The notes under the pieces are model-generated. The model made no database searches. It was not told the DNA's origin and was given only the letters and a program-made list of their open reading frames with translations. Shown piece after piece: positions 46,840 to 57,763 of a stretch of 64,000 nucleotides of DNA. Source of the stretch: Laetiporus sulphureus 93-53 (lineage: Eukaryota > Basidiomycota > Agaricomycetes > Polyporales > Laetiporaceae). The first letter of the stretch is position 1, and every line of letters begins with the position of its first letter. The position numbers and the translations under genes are program-made. The DNA lies in assembly GCF_001632365.1 (NCBI RefSeq), contig NW_024468528.1:314535-378534 (forward strand), read 5' to 3'.

Positions 46840-47570
46840 TGCTTCAAGAACAAATCAAGATGGTGGAACATATCGCTAGAGAATCCCACAGCGCGACTCG
46901 TGGCAATCGATCTCGACTTTTCCCTCCAACATACGAACAGGCGACTCGCCTTGTGTTCAGGTCCAGATGTTCTTCGGGGTCTGCCTTCTCCATGCCCCGA
47001 GACCCTTGGAGAACATCGCTAGCACTGCGTCTGATCTTGCCCGCGAGCTTGATATGTTGGTGATATGCAACGACCTTTATGGACCTTCCAGTAACAAGCA
47101 AGTTTGAGCCTCGACGTACTATCTTCTTCCAGCTTGCAATTCGCGGCCTCAACCTGAACAATACTTCATTTCCTCGCCGCTGCTACCCGAGCCTTGAGAA
47201 CGAGCACCGCTCTCCGTGCCTCCATGATCACCAACGAACTAACACGGATTGGACGAGAAGGACTGGCAGCTTCGTTCGATCCCAGTGCTTCCCCGTCGGC
47301 TTCCTCCTTGCAAGATCGATTGCAACCCAAGGTACCCTCGTGGCGCTTCCAGGGTCCTAAAAGAAGGAAGCAAGGGATGAGAATCAGGTTGGTGATTACA
47401 AGCGGGCGAGGCACGTGTGTTTTGAATCGGCGGCATCTTCTGAAGGCGGCGAGCTGGGAGGTGCATTCCGTAAGTGAAACGGGAGCGAATAAATATGTTA
47501 TTAAAATAGAGACGCACCTTCGTTCTGACCATTCTTCATGCTCGCATCCACCTGCATACCCCTGCTTTGC
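46840..47570 (-). pseudogene. Inverted, internally deleted copy of the zinc-finger gene
   Basis: Reading the minus strand, the segment starts with AGGTGGATG and GAATGGTCAG as in the parent's second exon, keeps the following intron, and then has ARRLQKMPPI-like sequence. It next jumps to KRHEGTLGCNRSCKEEADGE, the parent's post-finger region, deleting about 1 kb that includes the zinc finger. It continues with RLRPRIASWKKIVRR and GKIRRSASDVLQGS and ends with the parent's 3' flank (GGGATTCTCTAGCGATATGT). The retained intron shows it is a DNA-level duplication, not a retrocopy. The intron acceptor CAG is changed to CGG and several frameshifts are present, so it is dead. Confidence 0.8.
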
Positions 47571-49263
47571 AAGTGACCATTGTGCCAACTGCGGTGCTCA
47601 CGCGCGAATGAGTGCAGCATGCTGCCACGAACCAAGGTGAGAGACCCGCACAGGTTGTCAGTCGACGAACTCGTCCATCATGAGCTGCCACAAGCACCTG
47701 CGAGACATACCGATTACGGCCGAAATGCAGAGCTGCCGCCAAGGGCAAAGACTTTGCTCGCATAGTACATAGGTTTGTGCATTCCATGATTACTGGCGGG
47801 TTCACGAAGAGATAAGGATGGCTGCTTTGGCAGCCTCTTGAAGGAGAGGGATTCAGCACACAATGTCTCAAGAGCGCTTGACTTACATTTGATCTGATCT
47901 GGAGTGCTTCTCAATGCAGAGTTGCATAGATTCCACACTGCCTATTGACTGCCTAACATCATAGTCTGCTTGGCAGGCAGCTACCGATGCGTCGAATTTG
48001 CACTGCATAGAGAGTCGTCGACGTGACAAAAAAGGCAATACAATACAATCTGTGCTTGCAATCCAACCTTAAGCTGCGATCTCAGTACAAATGATGTACA
48101 CCGCTTCAGGCTCATGCCACGGTCTAGACCACACATTGATCCCGCGAAGCACCAACGTATGGCAGTCCTCCGCGCCATACATACGTACATACGGGGCCGA
48201 GACGGTCCAGGCCTGCCTCTCCGCTCCCCGCAAGGGACGGCGCACAGGCCCGGACCCCGTTACGTGGGGAACCTGCACAGCCGCCGGAAGCTAAGCTGTA
48301 GTTTTGCCTCGAGGCTTGGGGTACGTCATGCGTACATGTTGAGAGGACCGTGCAGCGGGAGAGATGAGAGTAGGCAGTCGAGACACAGCCGCAGTTCGTT
48401 GTGTTGAATGTAGAGAAGCCGGTGGTGTTGGACGTGGTGAGTAACATCAGGAAGCGGTAAGAAGGTGATCCGGAGTCGAATGTGATGCCGTCTGGGGAAT
48501 CGTGGCCTTCGCGGTATCGTCGTGAGCCATACATACTGTTACGTGCGACGGCCAAAAGTGTGCAGCCCGTTGTGAGTTGCGCCCATTTTGCCGCTCGGCG
48601 GTGCACCTGAATGGTTTGCTCCACGAACGAATGTGCCGCCCGGCCACAGCAAATGAATTCGTCCTGCGGTGGGGCATGTGTATAGGGGCATGTGCGTACA
48701 CGGTGCAGTACATGCAAGCCAGCAGACGTATCAACGCCTGGCGAGCCCTCGCCTCATGGGAGGAAATCCGAGAACCGCGGCGGGAGTAGGCTGGGAGTTT
48801 GAGCGGGCGGATGCTGTCAATTATAGACACGTCCACGACGAACGCCCATATCGGCCCGTCGTCGGATGCATTCCCAAAATCCCGTACCTAATGCTCGGGC
48901 AACAGCTGTTGGTGCAGAGATGAGTCTGGCCAGCGCCATGGATTCGGACTTGGCCGTCAGAAGTTCGTTGTCAGTAGAGTTGGCCCGTGCGCTGGGGATC
49001 TACAGTGGGGTTAACGCGGAGTGCGTGGAGAACCCAGGAGGATAGATATAAGCCCGCTCAACAAAGAGCGGCTTGTCGCAAAGGGACATTGTCCGTCGCT
49101 GCTGTGACCGACCACACCCGCCACTTTAATTGAGCGCCTAGCTCGCACGTGGCATGCGAGGGTCTCGGATGTTCCAGTCCAGCGGATGGCACTTGCGTCG
49201 TCCACGAGGTCTCGAGCTCTCTCTTAACCTCCGTCCAGATAGGAGAACGCGTACTGCTCACCG
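47571..49263. other. Intergenic region without a supported gene
   Basis: About 1.7 kb. The longest frame (48124-48717, minus) has no recognisable domain and overlaps equally long frames on the other strand. The phosphatase promoter lies at its right end. Confidence 0.45.
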
Positions 49264-49270
49264 TATAAAT
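49264..49270 (+). promoter_or_regulatory. TATA box of the phosphatase gene
   Basis: TATAAAT lies 37 nt before the ATG at 49307 in an otherwise GC-rich stretch. It supports the downstream start over the longer in-frame ATG at 49154, which would precede this element. Confidence 0.5.
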
Positions 49271-49306
49271 CGCCACATCCTCCCACCGCGCCGTCTCCCC
49301 ACTGCC

Positions 49307-50044
49307 ATGGCTGTTGTTGCGACCTACGAAGCGTCCACCTCCAGCGTCCTGCTGCACCAGCCAGACTTCACCATCATTTCGACCAGTCGCTCGAGCACGT
49401 TCCACTCGCCCCTCGCCGCCCTCCGCAACCGCTCTCGGCCCATCCCAAACTCCTACTGGGCGACCCCCTATCTCGTCGCGTGCGAGTTCCCCTATTGCCC
49501 ACTGACGCCCGCCCAAGTCGAGCGCCGCCAGACCAAGCAGAAGCTCGACGCGCTCCTCCTCGCCGGCGTGCGCACCTTCATCGACCTCACCGAGCCGCAC
49601 GAGCTCTTCCCCTACACCCCGCACCTCGCCTCCCGCTGCACCATGCTCGGCATCGACCCCGCCGACGTCGAGTACCACAACTTTCCGATCCGCGACCGCG
49701 GCCTGCCCGAGAGCGTCGAGTTCGTGCGGCGCATCATGCATATCCTCCGCGACAACGAGCGCCGCCAGCGCACCGCTGCCGTGCACTGCCGCGGCGGCAT
49801 CGGGCGCACCGGCATGGTCGTCGGCTGCTGGCTCATCGAGTCGGGCATCGCGAGGGACGGCGCGGACGCGCTTCGCATGATCGCAGAGGAGTGGAAGGGC
49901 GTCGAGAAGTGCAAGCGGTTCCCGTGCAGCCCCGAGACCGGCCCCCAGTTCGAGTTTGTGCGCTCCTGGCAGCGCGCGGGCTCGCCGCAGTTGCAGAGCG
50001 CAGGCACGCTCTTGAAGAACGGCGTGCAGATCAACGTGCAATAA
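49307..50044 (+). CDS. Dual-specificity-type protein phosphatase
   Basis: A cysteine-dependent phosphatase of 245 residues in a single exon. The catalytic P-loop is HCRGGIGRTGM, matching HCxxGxxRTG with nucleophile Cys and phosphate-binding Arg. The candidate general acid is the Asp in FPIRDRGLPE, upstream as expected. The N-terminal part includes FIDLTEPHEL, a strand-turn seen in PTP/DSP folds. GC-rich with strong codon bias. Protein, inositol or other phosphate substrates cannot be decided from sequence. The TATA element 37 nt upstream supports this start. Confidence 0.9.
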   Translation: MAVVATYEASTSSVLLHQPDFTIISTSRSSTFHSPLAALRNRSRPIPNSYWATPYLVACEFPYCPLTPAQVERRQTKQKLDALLLAGVRTFIDLTEPHELFPYTPHLASRCTMLGIDPADVEYHNFPIRDRGLPESVEFVRRIMHILRDNERRQRTAAVHCRGGIGRTGMVVGCWLIESGIARDGADALRMIAEEWKGVEKCKRFPCSPETGPQFEFVRSWQRAGSPQLQSAGTLLKNGVQINVQ

Positions 50045-50088
50045 CCCGTCCGTTCCCGCTCATATATATATAACGACTCGGTCAGTGG

Positions 50089-50136
50089 TCCCTCCCGTCG
50101 ATCCGAGAATGCTCCCTCCCGTCGATCCGAGAATGC
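50089..50136. repeat. 24-bp tandem repeat, two perfect copies
   Basis: The unit TCCCTCCCGTCGATCCGAGA plus ATGC is repeated twice just downstream of the phosphatase stop codon, probably in its 3' UTR. Confidence 0.85.
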
Positions 50137-51046
50137 CTTACTCATCCCGCTCGTCTATTCAGTTATGACCACCCGCATACATCTGGATCCCACATCGTTT
50201 ATATCCGCCACCTTTCACGTGTATATCTACCCTAACTTATTGCGCGCTCTAACTGTTTCTATCTTGGCCTCGGGCTCGGACGTTACCAGACCATCATAAT
50301 ATTCCTAGATGCGCTACGGTTCCGCAGTCTAGACAGTGTATCCACCAGTGCTTCTTTCCTTTTGGCTCTCTGGCGACATAACATAGTTTATTTGCTCTTG
50401 GAGGAGAGCTGGTCGCGGAATGTTCTGATGATGTGCGCATGCGGCAATGGCAAACGTGCGCGAGTGGGCTTGGTACAATAAGCCAGAGGCCGAGGTTGAG
50501 AAACAGTGCAAGGGCCATGATCCAATATCAAGCAGGGACTATATAGCGAACATGGGCAGGGGACCTCAGTTGCATCCCGACTAGCTCGAGTTGCGATGGT
50601 ACATCTTGTCTGTCGCTGCACCGACGACACGATGGCCCCATCCCCCCACAGAATTCCTAATGATACAGTATCATGCACGCTGTTGGTGTCTCCAGTGACC
50701 GGATTATAATTATTAGGCTTGAGGATCATCTTTGGCGCTAAGGCGGCCTCTCGAGCGCTACCAGACTTCACTTTGTACTTTGTGCACGTCGAGGCAATAT
50801 AAAGTTACTTATTTGGCTCACTTTATTCACTTATCGTAGCTTGCTGCCACCAAACCACCTGGACCTCACGTACTGCGGACCTCCTTAGGTTGCCGTGCCC
50901 GACCGGCTCCGCAACCTAAGGAGGTTTGAAGGTTAGTTTCCCGCCATCTGCCAGTACCACCGGCAATAGCTGAGAAAATTTATCATAGAGAGTAAGGCCG
51001 ATCAACGCGGCCGATAACACTGATCAACGTTGATCATCTGATCACC
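50137..51046. other. Intergenic region next to the integrase element
   Basis: About 0.9 kb without a supported gene. It holds a perfect 15-bp stem-loop (50879-50925). The base composition changes from GC-rich to TpG/CpA-rich towards the right. Confidence 0.45.
50879..50925. repeat. Perfect 15-bp inverted repeat with a 17-nt loop
   Basis: Arms ACCTCCTTAGGTTGC (50879-50893) and GCAACCTAAGGAGGT (50911-50925) are exact complements. No T-tract follows directly, so it is not an obvious terminator. It is likely a small fold-back element or part of an old insertion. Confidence 0.8.
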
Positions 51047-51076
51047 TATGCTGTTCATTTTGTACAAATATTCTTT
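51047..51076 (+). repeat. Left terminal inverted repeat
   Basis: Thirty bases, starting TATGCTGTTC, exactly complementary to 57365-57394. Preceded by ATCACC. Confidence 0.85.
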
Positions 51077-51094
51077 AACCCTACTCGTGGTTTC

Positions 51095-51172
51095 GATGAC
51101 TCTATCTCGCATCTGTATGTTATCGCATGGAATGATGACTCTATCTCGCATCTGTATGTTATCGCACGGAAT
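51095..51172. repeat. Subterminal 39-bp direct repeat, two copies
   Basis: The unit GATGACTCTATCTCGCATCT with GTATGTTATCGCAYGGAAT occurs at 51095-51133 and 51134-51172, with one difference. Shorter TATCTCGCA and TATCGCA relatives follow at 51220-51255. Such clusters often bind the transposase. Confidence 0.75.
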
Positions 51173-51296
51173 TAACGTATCTCTATCGTGGGGCAAATAT
51201 TAACTTATCTCACACCAACTATGCTATCTCGCACATTTTGCCATTATATCGCAGACACATTGCGGTCCAAATTTTCAAGGCAAAAGTAGTACAGCA

Positions 51297-52325
51297 TCAG
51301 TCGCTATTGACGTACAGATCATGGCTGACTGAGAACAGCTCATGAATGTCAAACTTGAGACTATTAAGGGAAGAAATCGTGTACTTTATCAGTGCATCTT
51401 CCTTGCCATATCCTTCCATACCTGCAACAGCATCCACAATGATTGCTTTGCATTCCTCCGCCATTCCTGTCAGCTCCATTGCCTTGACCTCATCAGGAAT
51501 ACTGGATAGCTTGAGCTGAAAGATGGGATGCAGATGGCACACCTTCCGACCAATGTGAACAATCCACTCGTTCTTCCAGATTCGTGCACAGTTCACATGC
51601 TCTTTGCAAGTGCTCGACCTGAGGTACTCGATGTCCGGTGGGATGAACCCGAACTCCTTCCTCAACCCATGCAGGTCCTCATGTGCACGCATCAGCAACA
51701 TAAAGGCATCATAGCCTAATCATGCAATGTCTCGTTCCTTGATGTCTTTCATCTGACTCTCCAGCAGCTCAGCGACACCAGAACAGATCCAATCTTTCAT
51801 GTCGAATGCACGCGCAATTCTCAAGTGCAGTGCTGGGCATATTTTAGGCTATATCAGGTTGAGCTCATGGTGAGCCCACTCCACTCCACATGTGATTTCC
51901 CATCGTTGTGAGAGCCTCCAGACTGCAATGGGATATGCGAGGTCATACGGCGGAGATGTCCATCTACAGGGAATTCCTTAGCACTGTGTATGATAGCTGT
52001 GCAAAGGCTCAATGACGTACGGCCCAAACAGGAACTTGCAGAGATATTCAAAGTCCACCGCTGACACTTGCTCAAGCACAATCAGATTTTGATCTGATTG
52101 TCCCTGGATCGCATCATCTTTTCTGGTCCCTTGCAGGATGTCCAGCATATCTTTAAATGGCTGGGACAATTGCACAAGCATCCCTATGCCGATCCAGAAT
52201 AGTGTATCTTCAACCTGCAGAGAATTTAGTAATGTACCTGATCTTTCTGTTTCTATCATACATGCCTTGAATGTAAGAAGCCCATGACTGTGATAGTATT
52301 CTTTAGACTTGATCAGAGTACCCAT
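51297..52325 (-). pseudogene. BTB/POZ-domain protein relic inside the TIR element
   Basis: On the minus strand, SKEYYHSHGLLTF is joined across a GTATGA...CAG intron to VEDTLFWIGIGMLVQLSQPF, then FKDMLDILQG and LIVLEQVSAVDFEYLCKFLF. This matches the BTB-like domain common in Agaricomycete proteins. A later part reads VWRLSQRWEI, LRIARAFDMKDWICSGVAEL and LGYDAFMLLMRAHEDLHG, followed by a Cys/His-containing C-terminal segment. Stops interrupt it, for example TGA at 51720-51722 and a TAG after ELNLI, both one C-to-T change from a sense codon. It is probably a dead cargo gene. The true start codon is unclear. Confidence 0.65.
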
Positions 52326-52559
52326 CCCATCTGGGCATGCGGGACCACTCGGGAGTCCATGTGAGTGACTGAGTTTGTTTCTGTGTCTGGAGCAGTCATT
52401 GTTGCGAGTTGCAAGGCAGAATCAGGCCACACAAATTTGTGGCAGGTTGACAGGCTGATTATGTGATCTGTACGAGGGTGCAACCTGCATGTCTTCAGTG
52501 CCCGCTGCTGCGCTAGTGATTCTGACCTCTAAACGACTCTATATTCGTCCATTTACTAC

Positions 52560-54567
52560 ATGGCATCATTCCCTCGGTCATTACCTCAGCTTCCGCTCGC
52601 TCCAGATGGACAAGAAGGATGGACAGGAAATATTCGAAGTGCGCATCGCAGGCTGAGTGAAGCATATGAACATGCCGCTCGGCTCTTGCACATGGATGAC
52701 AATGATCCCCTATGCTTGAGGTATCACCTCGACAGGCTTACCACAGATTGTCTGCCTATCCTGCAGGCATTGGAAGATCATCAAGATGCTGCTCAGCTTC
52801 TGGGAGATTGGTTGGCAGATGTTGTGCAGTCATTTGCAGCCGTTATCATATGCTTATGCACAGCGATTGATACAATGGATGGACGGTGCGTCAATCTGTA
52901 ATGCTATTGTTCACCAACGAAAGTTATGTTAGGCAGGGATCACTCACACATTGACCAGATTCAGCCTGTTATGCTACATCACAGTGGCAGATGAGGACGC
53001 CCGAGCCTGAAAATTGACAGGGACTTTCTAAAGGAGGCCTTCTCTGTGCGACATAATATCTCCCTCTCACAGCTTGCATGGACTCTTGGTATCCATCGGC
53101 ATACTATTCGACATAAAATGCGCATCTATGGTCTCCAGAATGCATTTTCACCCATCTCAAACGGCCAACTCAATGCTGTTGTCAAAGCCTACAAACAGCG
53201 CAAACCGGACTCAGGAATCTGTTATCTGAGGGGCTTCCTTCACCAGCATCACCTTCAAATCCAGAAGAATTGCCTGTACCAATCGTTGCGTCATGTCGAC
53301 GGACTCAATCATGTGCTTCAATGGCGTCGCACCATTCAAAGGCGAAAGTACAAATCATCACGCCTGAATGCATTGTGGCATTGTGACGGTCATCACAAGT
53401 TGATTCATTGGGGAATTGTTATTCACGGCTTTATTGATGGCTTCTGTCACACAACATGGCTTGCCTCAGTGATATTTTTGTGATAGTGCTAATATCTATC
53501 TTATAGATCACTGAACTGCGGGCCAGCGCAAACAATCTGGCCACAACTGTCTTAGACGTCTTCTTAGAGACAATAGAAGTTTACGAGATGCCTTCTCGAA
53601 TTCGTGGAGATCATGGTGGAGAAAACATTGAGGTCGCGGTGTGGATGATACTGCATAGAGGCCCGAATCGTGCATCTTCATGTGGGGCAGGTACGTCGAA
53701 TGTATACTATCTATACAGTGATTGCACTCACTGATGTTAACCAAGTTCAATGTGAAACACTCACATCGAGCACCTCTGGGTCGAAGTTGGTCGCCAGTTT
53801 ACATGAGAGTGGAGAGCATTCTTCATGCAGCTCGAGCGTTTACATCTGCTCGATTATAATGATCCATATCACCTCTGGCTTCTTCATTGGCTCTTCCTTG
53901 GTGCAATAAACAGAGACTGCAAGGCTTTTCAGGAAGACTGGAATGCACATCCCATATCTGGCCCAGACATGCATGACCGTAGTCCAAATGTGAGTATGAA
54001 AGAGTCAAGCAGATGAGAAGAGGCTTACGTGCATAAATGACAGGATCTACGCCTTTTAGGTCAAACGACGAATGGAATATACCATGATGATGGCGCTGAC
54101 TTACACCTCGACATCCTACATGAATACTATGGTACAACAGCACAGTCAGTTCACCACTGACATGGTCAGACTGGTGCAGGACACCCACCAGAAGAGGATT
54201 CGATGATGAAAATGACCTGCAGAGGCTGCCTGAGCAGATCACGGATTATCAGCAGACGAATATTTGACATGATCCCATCCCAGTGCCTGATCACCGCTGC
54301 CCTTTCTCACCATATGGTGAGGTCATATTCATTCGTGCATTGGCTGCTGTGAGGGAGATGGGCTCTCTTCCAACCAGCTATGGTGCACTGCCAGGAGAGG
54401 GTGGCGGTGAATATGTCAGTGAAGAAATTATTTGCACAGGTCAGCGAGGGAGAAAGAAACTCATCATTAGTCTTCCTGAGCATGTATGGTACCCGCGCGT
54501 GAAGCTATGGGTCCAGGCTTTACATCTGATGACATACATGCTTGAGGACGCTGAGAATAATGACTAG
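52560..54567 (+). pseudogene. Retroviral-type (rve) DDE integrase relic, transposase of the TIR element
   Basis: The first exon starts MASFPRSLPQLPLAPDGQEG. After an intron come GRPSLKIDRDFLKEAFS and a helix-turn-helix, LSQLAWTLGIHRHTIRHKMR. The catalytic core shows LWHCDGHHKLIHWGIVIHGF (first Asp), MPSRIRGDHGGENIEVAVWM (second Asp) and IEHLWVEVGRQF (Glu), then LDYNDPYHLWLLHWLFLGAI. The C-terminal part ends LWVQALHLMTYMLEDAE. This family of integrase-core proteins is widespread in Agaricomycetes. Stops at 52992 (GR-stop-GRP) and 53804 (FT-stop-EW), both CGA to TGA, plus a one-base deletion near 53684 inactivate it. Confidence 0.8.
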
Positions 54568-54641
54568 CCTAGTGTACTTGTCCTAGTGTACCATTGTATT
54601 GCGTAGCATTGCGTGTTTCGAACGAAGGAGACTGATCTATT

Positions 54642-57000
54642 AACATTCTCGCAATGACACCAGAACGCAATGTCGAGATGAGAATTCAGCCACTGAAAGG
54701 ATTGGTCAGCATGCTGCCGAGCATGAGTCATGCATAAAAAAAATCTTGCTTCGAGGCCTCACAACTCTCGTCCTGCCTCAATGAGCCATATTTCTAAGGT
54801 TGACAGTGACGAAGATGAGGTCAGTCTGATGCATTCTCCACAATCCATGTTCGGCATTGACTTACCACAATTCATTGCAAAGCACAAGCCGCACACAAAA
54901 CATGTCAATGACATCGTTCGCAAGCTAACAGCAAATTTTCCTGCCATCTCACAGGCCCGCGAGGAGGCAAATCGGACATTTCACCGAGCAGAGCAGGTGG
55001 CTAAGTCACCAGAGAAAAAAAACATGTGAGGATGATATAGAAAAATATCCACTGAACTCACCATGCAGCTGCATTGGCCCACTGAAGGGGGTTGGAAAAG
55101 CGAATTTGGCATCAGGAAGCAAGGCGACCATTGCACGTGTTGTGTCAGGCTCTGCAAGAGTAGTCTCCATCAGTGTCTTTCCTGTCAGATTGAAAAATGT
55201 AAGTCATTGTCGCTTGTCCAACCATTGCAGTCATAACTCACAGCATTGACTTGTAGCCTGATGAACTGAACATTACACAGGCCCCCCAAAAAGGTCTATC
55301 AGCAACAACTGCAGAATCTCGGCCTGGGCATCCTGAATGTTCAGAATGAGTTTCTGTTCTGGAAGTCATGGACCCCAGCGCAGATGCATGCATTCTTATG
55401 CAATCACCTGCCGATGTTCTTCTGCTATCTGGCAATGAAGGATCCCTGGGTCCTGACGATTGGAGCACATGATGATGAAGAGCTGGCTCTACTAGAGCTG
55501 CTGTATGTGCTGCTGTCGAAGGAAGACTGGAGCATGAATGTTGTCAATATCAGTCATCCTGACGAAAGCAATTACTTCACTTACAAGAGCCGTAGCAGCA
55601 TGACTTGGCAAGATTCGCACGTTTGGATTGGTAGGCATAACAGCAACTTGGATTGACTCCATAACGTTCTCCGGGAATTGACGAAATGTTTCAGGATTAC
55701 GCGAGATCATCGATCTCGATGATTTCAAGGAATGGGCAGAGCAGCAGAAGGTCGACAGTGCACAGGTGGGAAGGGAAGATGGGAAGTCTGCAAGCATAGC
55801 GTCAGAAGGAAGTGACTTGAAGGGCAAGGCCAAAGTGCCTGCCAATCCACAATGTACGTTCTCGGGTCTATCAGCATCTGCACATCGACGACTGACGGCG
55901 GAGTTTTGCCTGAAGCAAACACAACGACCATGGTGGCAAAGCATCCATTCCTGCTCTTCTTGGAAGATGACACTGATGATGAGATCATCGAACGTGGACT
56001 CCATTCCCCAAGTCCAACTGACAGTGCTCATCTGAAGAGAATCAAGAGATCAAAGATCCTCAGTGAAGTGGATGGTGCGCCTGCATGTGGAGAAATTTAA
56101 CTTACAGCTTTTCTCATGACTTGCATTTGACAGTGGCTGTGGGAGGATCAAGCTCTATGGCGAGTGGTAGCTTGACTGATGCAGCATCAATTGCAGCTGC
56201 CAGTGATGCAGAGGAGAGTACCCCTGCAGCCAAAGGAGGGCGCATTGATATCGACCTCAGCAATGTGCCTGACAGCAAGGATGAGCAGCCCACTACCCCA
56301 ATTGCCCAGGTGCAGCAAGGATTGACCCCTCAATCACCTGCATACATGCCTTGCATATGCAATCCATGGCTTTCAGGTCCCAAGCAGTACTCATTTTGAT
56401 CATACTGCAGTCGTAAATTCTATAAAATAATCAAGAGAAATGTGGTCTATTGAATGGAATAACTACCACATGATGATACCGTGATCATAAGCGAGTGACA
56501 TGAGCGAACGAATGGATTTGGGACCACCTCCAATCTTCCAGCCTCATGGAGGACCAGTGCAGGGTGATGACCTGAAATGGCAGTGGGTCGAGTCAGTGGG
56601 GATGCGGAAGAGGACACAGAGAGATGGGAAACACATCACTGGAGGCAGCACACATGGTGCTGGCTTGCGATGGGTGAGGCTGCCATGGAGGTACTCGAGC
56701 TGGTGCTGGAGCATAATGAGGAAAGATGATGGCTGGAGAGATGAGCGTCATCGCTCTTTAGGTTCTTTGAGTTCGACAATGTCGGCTGACACATTGGACC
56801 TGCAATGAACCCACTGTGAGATGCAAGTATGTGGTGGTGAGGGATACATTACAGATGTCAGTAGCTGAACTCAGCCTGACTGCTATGCTGTGACAGAGTA
56901 CATTGGAAACGTTGGCCATGAGGCCTCTCTGTGGAACCCGCATGATGCAAAGGATGGGAAGACACCATAAACTCTATTGTCTGCTGATGAGGGAATGTGC
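54642..57000 (+). pseudogene. Third degenerate coding segment of the TIR element
   Basis: Pieces of open frame with coding character occur in order: a charged segment MSHISKVDSDEDEVSLMHS (54781 on), FLFWKSWTPAQMHAFLCNHL and FFCYLAMKDPWVLTIGAHDD (about 55355-55470), an acidic block with LEDDTDDEII (about 55960), and a Trp-rich segment near 56500-56940. Stops and frame changes separate them. I do not recognise the family. The position inside the TIRs suggests a second gene of the element. Confidence 0.4.
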
Positions 57001-57364
57001 CTTGCCTATTCTGTGCAGCACTTGCCACAGTCGAGCGAGGCAGTGGCTCCGGTTCTGGAAGCGCTCACTTGTAATGTAAGCGTCCATGCACATCGAATTG
57101 TAGAGCGATTTCTGGCAAGCAAAATGACCTAAATAAATATGGAGCCTTTGCTAAAGACCTTTATCCAGCTAGTAAAATCATTTTTTTTTTCGCAGCAAAC
57201 AAGTATCGTAAGGCGCCATGCTTATTGCATGAACGTCCGATTTTGACCACTTGCATGACATCAAGCACTGATAGCATTCATCATGTGACCGCACTGTGGC
57301 TGTCCCAGCATCTATTTCAGCCAATCAGGGTCTCGCGCGAGATATAACATACGTGCGATAGAGA

Positions 57365-57394
57365 AAAGAATATTTGTACAAAATGAACAGCATA
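57365..57394 (-). repeat. Right terminal inverted repeat
   Basis: Exact reverse complement of 51047-51076, followed directly by ATCACC, the second copy of the 6-bp target duplication. Confidence 0.85.
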
Positions 57395-57763
57395 ATCACC
57401 CGCACCTCATGGCTACCACCTGGGCCACCGGATCTCCCCGCCCGCTGTCTTGGGTGCCCCCCCGACATTGGGGCATCGTGCGTCATCATCGCTGCTGACA
57501 GCGACAACAAGCTCTCTCCCTATCTTCCTCAATTCTGGCCCATTTTCTTTCGCTTTTTTGAATATCTTGGTGTATTTACTCCCTTAATACAATGGTATAG
57601 AAATCAGAACACCATTTTGTATTCTAACCTCCATGTCATGTACATCACATGAGACACGTGACACAACGTGTCGTGATGACTTGTTTAACACCTCCCCCTG
57701 CTTCTCACTCTGCCACCGATATCTGGCTTCGATGAGCTTTGACATCATCGGCTCAACTTAGCA

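Larger units (their letters stand above)
51047..57394. mobile_element. 6.35-kb TIR transposon with DDE integrase and BTB-domain relics
   Basis: Two 30-bp perfect terminal inverted repeats, 51047-51076 and 57365-57394, begin TATGCTGTTCATTTTGTACA. They are flanked on both sides by the direct repeat ATCACC (51041-51046 and 57395-57400), a 6-bp target site duplication. Inside are a minus-strand BTB relic, a plus-strand rve-type integrase relic and a third degenerate coding segment. Subterminal copies of a TATCTCGCATCTGTATGTTATCGCA-like motif occur at the left (51095-51172) and in a shorter form at the right (about 57335-57361). Retroviral-type integrases in DNA transposons with TIRs are known from Ginger and Polinton elements, but this gene content does not match either. 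Coding capacity is lost. Confidence 0.8.

Noticed and set aside
48124..48717. 197-codon minus-strand frame
   Set aside because: Product is Cys/Ser/Arg-rich without a domain; frames of similar quality exist on the other strand, so chance is likely.
49058..50041. 327-codon minus-strand frame
   Set aside because: Antisense to the GC-rich phosphatase gene; long only because GC-rich codons avoid stops on the opposite strand.
50879..50925. Stem-loop as a transcription terminator
   Set aside because: Intrinsic terminators are not a feature of fungal nuclear genes, and no T-tract follows.
51047..57394. Assignment of the TIR element to Polinton/Maverick
   Set aside because: The 6-bp target duplication and rve integrase fit, but size is too small and no polymerase, packaging ATPase, protease or capsid gene is visible.
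57640..57690. Inverted-looking CACGTGACACAACGTGTCG as a KDZ terminal repeat
   Set aside because: Short local palindrome only; no counterpart could be found after the KDZ relic at 60958-61075.
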